Positions 51,289-56,807 of a DNA stretch of 56,807 bases are shown in pieces. The position numbers and the translations under genes were made by a program. The stretch's first letter is position 1; the number at the start of each line of letters is the position of its first letter. This DNA is from Prevotellaceae bacterium UBA6417. Its GTDB lineage: Bacteria > Bacteroidota > Bacteroidia > Bacteroidales > Bacteroidaceae. The DNA lies in the NCBI GenBank assembly GCA_002439755.1, contig DJPH01000041.1, positions 2,986 to 59,792 of the forward strand, in the 5' to 3' direction. The notes under the pieces are model-generated. The model had not been told where the DNA came from. It did not search any database and was given only the letters and a program-made list of their open reading frames with translations.

Positions 51289-52308
51289 TTAGATATATCC
51301 TATCAGATACTCATTGGCAGCTACCAGCATTTTCCACAAGAAAAGAAGGGGTGCCATTTCAAGCGTGCAAAAGTACAAAAAAAGATGAAGCAGACCAAAC
51401 TTATAGACGAAAAAGATGTGTTTTGCTTTGAATGCCACCATTATTCCCGCCAAAGCCACAATGAAAGCCACGGAAATCTGCATCAGACGCAACGGAAGGT
51501 CGAAATAGACGACCAGCAGCACCACGGGCATCAGGCAAAGTGCCTTGGCCAGAACAATGAAATTGTAGACATTCATCCACTGCGAACGGGCTTGCGGAGG
51601 GAAAAACGTCCAGTTCACTGAAATGTAGAGCAGGTATTTGACTAAATAGTATAGCAGAAAGATGGCCATGTCGACCGAGAGCAGCACATACGGTGATATC
51701 TGATTGAAGACCGATGTCATTCTTACTTCGGTGTAATTGAAAAACAGTATGGTCATCAGAAAGCATGCCAGCAGCACAATGAATGCCTGGTTTTTCATTT
51801 CGCTGTCAGACTTCAGCGTGAATATCTGTGTGCGGTCGCGGTTGTAAAACAGGTTTTTCAACTGCATCTCCAGCGGGTGCATGGATCGCGACAATATGAA
51901 CATGGCTACGAAGAAGCTCAATAGCAGAGTGGCCGTTACGAATACATCAGAACGCAGACGATAGGGTATCGGATCTCCCGGTATGCCGTTAAGCGTGACA
52001 CGTATTTCGGGATGCAGGTATTCGCTGTCTTGGAAAAAACAGTTCTTGTATGCCGGAATAGAAACCGTGGAATGTACACTTCCCTTGAGTCCGGGTAAGG
52101 ATAATGTGTCGGGCCTCTGTGAAGGGCGCACGATGACAGGCCTGAAGTATTTCTGTACGATATCGTCTTTTTCAGACTCGCTTGCCGTACGTGGAAGCAA
52201 CCGAATGGCCTGATAGGGGGTCGATGGGCGGTAAAAAGTCTGCTGTGAGGCGGTATCTTCGCCACTTTCAAACGAATAGGCTGTTGAATCCGTCTGTAGG
52301 GCTTTCAT
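51289..52308 (-). CDS. DUF4271 membrane protein
   Basis: This 339-residue protein has an extended N-terminal soluble part (about 1-120, with Ser/Thr/Pro-rich stretches) and about six or seven membrane segments (about 125-335). I recognise it as the Bacteroidetes family DUF4271, commonly encoded between a LOG-family gene and hemD as here. Its start overlaps the LOG stop by 4 bp. The function is unknown; the operon position suggests a housekeeping envelope role but does not prove it. Confidence 0.75.
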   Translation of the reverse strand: MKALQTDSTAYSFESGEDTASQQTFYRPSTPYQAIRLLPRTASESEKDDIVQKYFRPVIVRPSQRPDTLSLPGLKGSVHSTVSIPAYKNCFFQDSEYLHPEIRVTLNGIPGDPIPYRLRSDVFVTATLLLSFFVAMFILSRSMHPLEMQLKNLFYNRDRTQIFTLKSDSEMKNQAFIVLLACFLMTILFFNYTEVRMTSVFNQISPYVLLSVDMAIFLLYYLVKYLLYISVNWTFFPPQARSQWMNVYNFIVLAKALCLMPVVLLVVYFDLPLRLMQISVAFIVALAGIMVAFKAKHIFFVYKFGLLHLFLYFCTLEMAPLLFLWKMLVAANEYLIGYI

Positions 52309-52886
52309 CTTTCTTTTAGTTTTTCTTCTGTCAGATTTCTGTCGGGAAGCTCCTTGAACAGTCTGATGGCTTCGTCTGGCGTATGTGCCACGCTCAGCAG
52401 GTCTTCCTGGTCGGGCCGCATGAACCTCTCGTCAAACGCACGCTTCCACCATGCAATCAGCCCGTCATAAAAGCCTTCTGTATTCAGCAGTATTATGGGA
52501 TGAGGATAGAAGCCCATCTGGCGTTGTGTAATGGTCTCGAACAGCTCCTCCATTGTTCCGCACCCTCCCGGAAGGGCAATCACTCCATCCGAAAGCTCAC
52601 GCATGCGTTGACGGCGTGTAGCCATATTGTCAGTGACGACCAGTTCCGGCAAGCTCCTGTGCCCCCATCCGCGTTCAACCATGAAACGGGGTATAACACC
52701 TATGACGCGGCCTCCCTGATGCAGGCAGGCGTCAGAGCAGGCACCCATCAGTCCGACATCGCCGGCTCCGTTGACCAGACACAGCTTTTCGGCAGCACAC
52801 AAATGACCGATGCGTGCTGCCGCTGCCATATATTCCCGGGGGACATTGCCGCTTGATGCACAGAATATACAGACGCTTTTTCTCAT
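52305..52886 (-). CDS. LOG family protein (TIGR00730, nucleoside monophosphate phosphoribohydrolase)
   Basis: This 193-residue Rossmann-fold protein has the LOG motif PGGCGTMEE at 106-114 and the preceding RRQRMRELSD at 91-100. An N-terminal VCIFCASSG strand-loop and GAGDVGLMGA at 40-49 complete the site. Members cleave the base from nucleoside 5'-monophosphates; in plants the product is cytokinin, in bacteria the role is often nucleotide salvage. It overlaps the next gene by 4 bp and follows metK by 36 bp. Confidence 0.88.
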   Translation of the reverse strand: MRKSVCIFCASSGNVPREYMAAAARIGHLCAAEKLCLVNGAGDVGLMGACSDACLHQGGRVIGVIPRFMVERGWGHRSLPELVVTDNMATRRQRMRELSDGVIALPGGCGTMEELFETITQRQMGFYPHPIILLNTEGFYDGLIAWWKRAFDERFMRPDQEDLLSVAHTPDEAIRLFKELPDRNLTEEKLKER

Positions 52887-52922
52887 GTTACCTGTTTGCC
52901 TGCTATTGCTGATGTTTGCCTG

Positions 52923-54236
52923 CTAAAGGCCGAATGCCTTTTTGATGTCTTCCACCTTGTCCAACTTTTCCCATGTAAACAGCTCCACTTCCACATCGAT
53001 GTCCTTTGGGCCGTTGGCCGCTGCACCATTGTTATAACGGCTGGTGAAGTGCTTTACAACCTTTTTGGGCTCACGTCCCATGTGACCGTATGCCGCGGTT
53101 TCTTCGTAGATAGGCTTGCGCAATTGAAGGCTTTCGATGATGCCGTCGGGTGTCAATGGGAACAAGTCTTTTATTTTCTCGGCAATCACTCCATCCGTCA
53201 GCTTTACATGGCTCTTCCCGTATGTGTCGACAAATATGCTTACGGGCTGGGCTTCGCCGATGGCATAGCTTAGTTGCACCAACATTTCGTCTGCAACGCC
53301 GGCTGCCACCATATTCTTGGCAATATGTCTGGCGGCATAGGCTGCCGAACGGTCCACCTTCGACGGGTCTTTGCCCGAAAAGGCTCCTCCGCCATGTGCA
53401 CCGCGGCCTCCATAAGTGTCGACGATTATCTTGCGTCCCGTCAGTCCGGTATCGCCGTGTGGCCCACCAATGACAAACTTGCCTGTCGGGTTTACCAGAT
53501 AGCGGGTTTTGCCGTCAAAAAGCCCGGATATGTTCTTGTCGTCAGTCTCGGCTATGACACGCGGCATCAGAATGTTCTTTACGTCATCGCTTATGCGTTG
53601 GCGCATGGCCTCGTCGGCTTTCAGCTGGTCGCCTCCGAAATCCTCTTTGCTGAAGAATTCGTCGTGCTGGGTGGAAACGACTACGGTATCTATGTGTACG
53701 GGATGGCCTTGGTCATCATATTCTACTGTGACCTGGCTCTTTGCATCGGGGCGCAAATAGGTCATACAACGGCCTTCCTTGCGGATGGCCGAAAGTGTCT
53801 TCATGATGTGCTGTGCCAAGTCCAAAGGCAGAGGCATGTAGTTGTGTGTCTCGTTTGTGGCATAACCGAACATCATGCCTTGGTCGCCTGCACCCTGTTC
53901 CTCTTTCGATTCACGCGATACGCCACGATTGATGTCGGGACTCTGTTCATGCACGGCGTTCAATACACCGCAGCTTTCGGCATCGAAACAATATTCCGAC
54001 TTGGTATAGCCTATTCTGCGAATGGTTTCGCGAGCTACCAAAGGAATGTCGATGTAGGCATCAGAACTCACCTCGCCGGCAATGATGACTTGACCCGTTG
54101 TCACCATCGTTTCGCATGCAACGTGCGATTGGTTGTCATAAGCCAGCAGCTTGTCAAGAATGGCATCGCTGATTTGGTCTGCCACCTTGTCGGGATGGCC
54201 TTCTGATACTGATTCGGATGTAAACAAATAACCCAT
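52923..54236 (-). CDS. metK: S-adenosylmethionine synthetase
   Basis: This 437-residue enzyme has the ATP-binding block SEGHPDKVADQISDAILD at 11-28, EEQGAGDQGMMFGYA in the middle and GGGAFSGKDPSKVDRSAAYAAR in the third domain. It makes SAM from methionine and ATP. It is longer than the E. coli enzyme (about 384), as is usual for Bacteroidetes. It is the first gene of a run to the LOG, DUF4271 and hemD genes. A leader of about 145 nt with two hairpins lies upstream and may regulate it. Confidence 0.95.
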   Translation of the reverse strand: MGYLFTSESVSEGHPDKVADQISDAILDKLLAYDNQSHVACETMVTTGQVIIAGEVSSDAYIDIPLVARETIRRIGYTKSEYCFDAESCGVLNAVHEQSPDINRGVSRESKEEQGAGDQGMMFGYATNETHNYMPLPLDLAQHIMKTLSAIRKEGRCMTYLRPDAKSQVTVEYDDQGHPVHIDTVVVSTQHDEFFSKEDFGGDQLKADEAMRQRISDDVKNILMPRVIAETDDKNISGLFDGKTRYLVNPTGKFVIGGPHGDTGLTGRKIIVDTYGGRGAHGGGAFSGKDPSKVDRSAAYAARHIAKNMVAAGVADEMLVQLSYAIGEAQPVSIFVDTYGKSHVKLTDGVIAEKIKDLFPLTPDGIIESLQLRKPIYEETAAYGHMGREPKKVVKHFTSRYNNGAAANGPKDIDVEVELFTWEKLDKVEDIKKAFGL

Positions 54237-54388
54237 TTCTTCTCTATTTTATAAACGAACTAAATTCCAATCCAATGGAAAAGAAAAGGACGTGTGCACA
54301 CAATGCTGAACGAAACCGTTCGTCTTTTAGCATTTTTTTCTGTGGTTGCAAGCAGCCCAAATCTATCCACATTTGTTGTTTTGGGCTG
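54237..54388 (-). promoter_or_regulatory. Structured leader of metK, candidate cis-regulatory RNA
   Basis: The putative transcript starts near 54383. It can form a 5' hairpin from GCAGCCCAAA (54380-54389, minus strand) with TTTGGGCTGC (54352-54361), and a second element at 54302-54334 in which AATGCT/AGCATT encloses GAACG-GTTT-CGTTC. A GTGTGCACAC palindrome follows (near 54292-54301). I do not recognise a known SAM riboswitch class in it. Confidence 0.4.
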
Positions 54389-54396
54389 CAAAGATA
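54389..54396 (-). promoter_or_regulatory. -7 box of metK
   Basis: TATCTTTG on the minus strand is an exact TAnnTTTG match about 150 nt before the metK ATG. Confidence 0.55.
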
Positions 54397-54471
54397 CGAG
54401 TTTTCACCTGAAAACAGGCAAGGCTATCCAAAAAACTTCACTGTTTTTTGCTTCGATGGTGCCACGCAGCG

Positions 54472-55941
54472 TCACTCCTCAACGGTATTATCCTTTAAAT
54501 GACGGCTCAAGGTGAATGTAAACTCCAGGCCGCCGTGCGGACCGTTGCATACCGAAATGGTTCCGCCATGGCGCAAAACGGCGTTCTTGACAATGGACAG
54601 CCCGAGTCCTGTTCCCCCGAATTTACGGCTGCGCCCCTTGTCAACACGATAGAAGCGGTCGAACAGATAGGGCAGTTGGTGCTCTTCCACACCTACACCG
54701 TTGTCGGCAAATACAATTTTGTAATAGTCGTCGGTCTTTTCTTTTAGTTCTATAAAGATGGCATCGCCCGACGAATAGGCCAGGGCATTGTTGACGAGGT
54801 TCTCAAAAATGGAATTGAGCAAAGTGCGGTCGCCAATCATCCAAAGTGGTTCCGTAATGTTGCAATGGAGTGCCATCCGCTTGTTGTCGGGCAGCAATTC
54901 CATGTTTTGCCGCAAATCGTCTATGATGGATGTCAGATTGACGCGGTCATGTTTCACAGAAAGGTTTCCCTCCTCCAGTTTTGAAATGGTGCTTACATCG
55001 CGCAGCAGGTCTGTGAGCCTCATGGTCTGTTCATAGCTCTTCTGCGTAAACAGCTCGCGCTGTTCTTTCTGCATGTCGGGGTAGCTCAATATCGTTTCCA
55101 GATAACCGCGGATGGCCGACAGGGGAGTCTTCAGCTCATGATTGATGTTGTTGGTCAATTCGCGTTTGATGCGTATCTTCTCGTGTGCTTCGTGAATGGC
55201 CGACCGGCGTTCCTTGTCGCGGTCGTCGATGGTTTGCAAAAGCCGGTTATACAGCTTGACAATCTGGTGGGATATTTCTCCGAGTTCGTCGTGCGGCCAG
55301 TTTTGCCCTGTCTCGATCTTTTCACCGGCTCCCGCCTTGCGGGAAAAATCACGCAGCTGTCTGATGTTTTCGCCTAAATGGCGTGTCATCATATAGCAAA
55401 GCATGCAAAAAATCACTGATATAAACAATACAAATGCCAGGAATCCCGATGTGGGCTTCAGGGAGTTGGCCAGCGTAACGGTATATACGGCAGCCGTGCG
55501 TGCCATGAATTTCCGGCCGGCCGTGGCGGCATAGAAATAATCTTCGTCGGTCGATTCGGAGTGTCGTACTTCGTAGGCGCTTCCCTTGAGAAGGGCTTTC
55601 CTGATTTCAGGCCGCTTTAGGTGGTTTATGCCCTGTTCCTTGCTTGTCCCCCTTGAATCATAGACCACTTGCCCGCCTCGCGACAGGAGCGTGATGCGCA
55701 TGTTGCCAATCAACGCCCGGTTTTCCCTATAAAAGGTTTGGGGGCTGCCTCCATGCTCGCAATAGGAAAGCAGCCGGAGGTTGATGGCCTGCAACCGGCT
55801 GTTGAGCAACTCCTCTTTAAAATGGCGTTCGCGAATATATTGCCCGCATATGAAGCAACCGGCCGTCAGTGCCACGAACGAAAGAAAAAGCAGGAACAGC
55901 CGCTGATGATAGAAAAAAGAAAATCTATGCTTCAAACCCAT
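54472..55941 (-). CDS. Sensor histidine kinase, RprX/PhoR-like
   Basis: This 489-residue protein has two membrane segments (about 13-33 and 166-186) framing a periplasmic sensor region. After a HAMP-like helical region comes the HisKA domain with H268 in NNINHELKTPLSAIRGYLE. The HATPase domain shows the N box (FENLVNNALAYS), G1 (FADNGVGV) and G2 (GGTGLGLSIV). The start at 55941 is preferred over an in-frame ATG 24 nt upstream, because the protein then begins right before the first membrane helix. It overlaps the response-regulator gene by 17 bp and is its partner. The signal sensed is unknown. Confidence 0.9.
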   Translation of the reverse strand: MGLKHRFSFFYHQRLFLLFLSFVALTAGCFICGQYIRERHFKEELLNSRLQAINLRLLSYCEHGGSPQTFYRENRALIGNMRITLLSRGGQVVYDSRGTSKEQGINHLKRPEIRKALLKGSAYEVRHSESTDEDYFYAATAGRKFMARTAAVYTVTLANSLKPTSGFLAFVLFISVIFCMLCYMMTRHLGENIRQLRDFSRKAGAGEKIETGQNWPHDELGEISHQIVKLYNRLLQTIDDRDKERRSAIHEAHEKIRIKRELTNNINHELKTPLSAIRGYLETILSYPDMQKEQRELFTQKSYEQTMRLTDLLRDVSTISKLEEGNLSVKHDRVNLTSIIDDLRQNMELLPDNKRMALHCNITEPLWMIGDRTLLNSIFENLVNNALAYSSGDAIFIELKEKTDDYYKIVFADNGVGVEEHQLPYLFDRFYRVDKGRSRKFGGTGLGLSIVKNAVLRHGGTISVCNGPHGGLEFTFTLSRHLKDNTVEE

Positions 55942-56605
55942 AGCCGTAGCCGTTGCGCGTAACAATGTGCTTGCCGTATTCTCCCAATTTCTTGCGCAAG
56001 CGCGTAATGTTTACGTCGATAGTCCTGTCGAGCACAACAACATCGCCCTCCCATACACGGCTCAGGATTTCGTCGCGTGAAAAAATAACGCCTTTTAATG
56101 AGAGGAACAGTTTCAGAATTTCAAACTCCTTTTTTGTCAGCATGACCTCCTTGCCGTCGATTGTACACTGTTTGCTGTTCAGACTGAGACACAACGTGTT
56201 GTAGCGCAGGCATTCGGGAGTGGCTTCGGTCTGCGAAGTGCGCCGGATAACGCTGCGTACACGTGCCACAACCTCGCTCAATGAAAAAGGCTTGGCAATA
56301 TAGTCGTCGGCACCGATATTGAGCCCTGCAACAGTGTCGTTCTCCGTGTCCTTGGCAGTACAAAAGATAATGGGCACTTTTGCCGTCTCGGGCTTCTCCT
56401 TCAGAATGTGAGCCATTTGGAAACCGCTCATCTCACCCATCATGATATCCAGCAGTATCAGGGAATAACGCTCGGGGTGCATCTTCATTGCTTCTTCGGC
56501 ACTGTAGGCAACATCTACATCATAGCCGTTTGCTTCCAGATTGAACTTCAGGATTTCGCAAATGGCCTCTTCATCATCTACAACTAAAATTCTGTGGCGT
56601 TCCAT
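55925..56605 (-). CDS. OmpR/PhoB-type response regulator
   Basis: This 226-residue protein has a receiver domain (about 4-120) with acidic residues D10/D11, phospho-acceptor D53 in LILLDIMM, and the conserved Lys in DDYIAKPFS. A winged-helix DNA-binding domain (about 130-225) follows, with LTKKEFEILKLF and VDVNI-like TIDVNITRLRKKLG. It is the partner of the kinase behind it, and resembles RprY of other Bacteroidales. Target genes are not known. Its own -7 box lies 28 nt upstream. Confidence 0.92.
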   Translation of the reverse strand: MERHRILVVDDEEAICEILKFNLEANGYDVDVAYSAEEAMKMHPERYSLILLDIMMGEMSGFQMAHILKEKPETAKVPIIFCTAKDTENDTVAGLNIGADDYIAKPFSLSEVVARVRSVIRRTSQTEATPECLRYNTLCLSLNSKQCTIDGKEVMLTKKEFEILKLFLSLKGVIFSRDEILSRVWEGDVVVLDRTIDVNITRLRKKLGEYGKHIVTRNGYGYGFEA

Positions 56606-56632
56606 CTTGTTTGTCTTTTAATATTTAATACA

Positions 56633-56640
56633 CAAAAGTA
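56633..56640 (-). promoter_or_regulatory. -7 box of the two-component operon
   Basis: TACTTTTG on the minus strand matches TAnnTTTG, 28 nt before the response-regulator ATG. Confidence 0.55.
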
Positions 56641-56687
56641 CGGCTTTCTTCTCATTTCAGCCGATATACCGCGCAAAATTAATCAAA

Positions 56688-56807
56688 ATGTCACGCCCCG
56701 TCCCATCTGCAATAGCAGCCTCACGTCTGTTTGCCATCGTGGGGCAGGCTTTTCTGCGTAACAATTGGAAATGCATAAAAGAATGTGGTTCATCCGATAA
56801 ATGCGTA
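56688..56807 (+). other. Short open frame running off the right edge, coding status unclear
   Basis: An ATG at 56688 opens a frame without stop to the window end (40 codons, starting MSRPVPSAIAAS). No family is recognised and no -7 box precedes it clearly. It may be the start of a gene or chance. Nothing else was seen in 56641-56807. Confidence 0.2.

Overview
The window reads as chromosome from an anaerobic Bacteroidales bacterium, most probably Prevotellaceae. The evidence is a complete type IX secretion (T9SS) core operon, two secreted proteins with T9SS-type C-terminal tails, a BspA-like leucine-rich-repeat protein, Bacteroidetes promoters (TAnnTTTG -7 boxes, sometimes with TTTG 19-20 nt upstream), almost no Shine-Dalgarno sequences, and many exported proteins whose predicted first mature residue is Gln. 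No phage, insertion sequence, CRISPR array or rRNA was seen.

Layout. 1-1340: 3' end of a BspA-like surface protein. 1414-6375 (-): three secreted plant-glycan hydrolases (GH97, GH51, GH105). 6607-8738 (+): sugar-nucleotide epimerase and a glycosyltransferase-like protein. 8881-12866 (+): tightly overlapping operon of an Lrp/AsnC regulator, a DUF4491 membrane protein, a GATase/dipeptidase fusion, a lipoprotein glutaminyl cyclase and SufE. 13092-14370 (+): hemerythrin-type repair protein and a LuxR-type regulator with a degenerate receiver. 14371-22073 (-): sialate O-acetylesterase, malate dehydrogenase, SbcC and SbcD. 22244-27323 (+): phosphoethanolamine-transferase-like enzyme, acyltransferase, rhomboid protease, exo/endonuclease-fold protein. 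27753-32078 (+): 1441-residue T9SS cargo. 32356-36767 (+): NhaD, succinyl-CoA:acetate CoA-transferase, exported C1 peptidase. 37044-43569 (+): porP-porK-porL-porM-porN and a YgjP-like metallopeptidase. Then tRNA-Arg(CCT), an OmpA protein, a nucleosidase and a FAD oxidoreductase. 47689-56605 (-): tRNA-Gln(TTG), tyrS, tatD-like, yidD, rnpA, hemD, DUF4271, LOG-family protein, metK and a histidine kinase/response regulator pair.

How the parts fit. The T9SS exports cargo such as the left-edge BspA-like protein and the 1441-residue protein. The glutaminyl cyclase could cap the N-terminal Gln that signal peptidase I leaves on at least seven exported proteins here, including PorN and PorP. The GH97/GH51/GH105 set fits arabinan- or galactan-decorated pectin (rhamnogalacturonan) breakdown, but no SusC/SusD pair lies in the window.

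The most unusual signal is in non-coding DNA. Three intergenic regions (27341-27520, 36837-36924, 45134-45353) hold degenerate tandem arrays with a 22-23 bp unit. They share a GCCACAT / GCCATAT core, and the same GCCACATCGCAA string occurs in two of them 18 kb apart. Each lies between co-directional genes; two start within 10 bp of an intrinsic terminator and end before the next promoter. I cannot assign them to a named family. Other leads are a candidate small RNA opposite the nhaD upstream region, a structured metK leader, and a regulator lacking its phospho-acceptor Asp.
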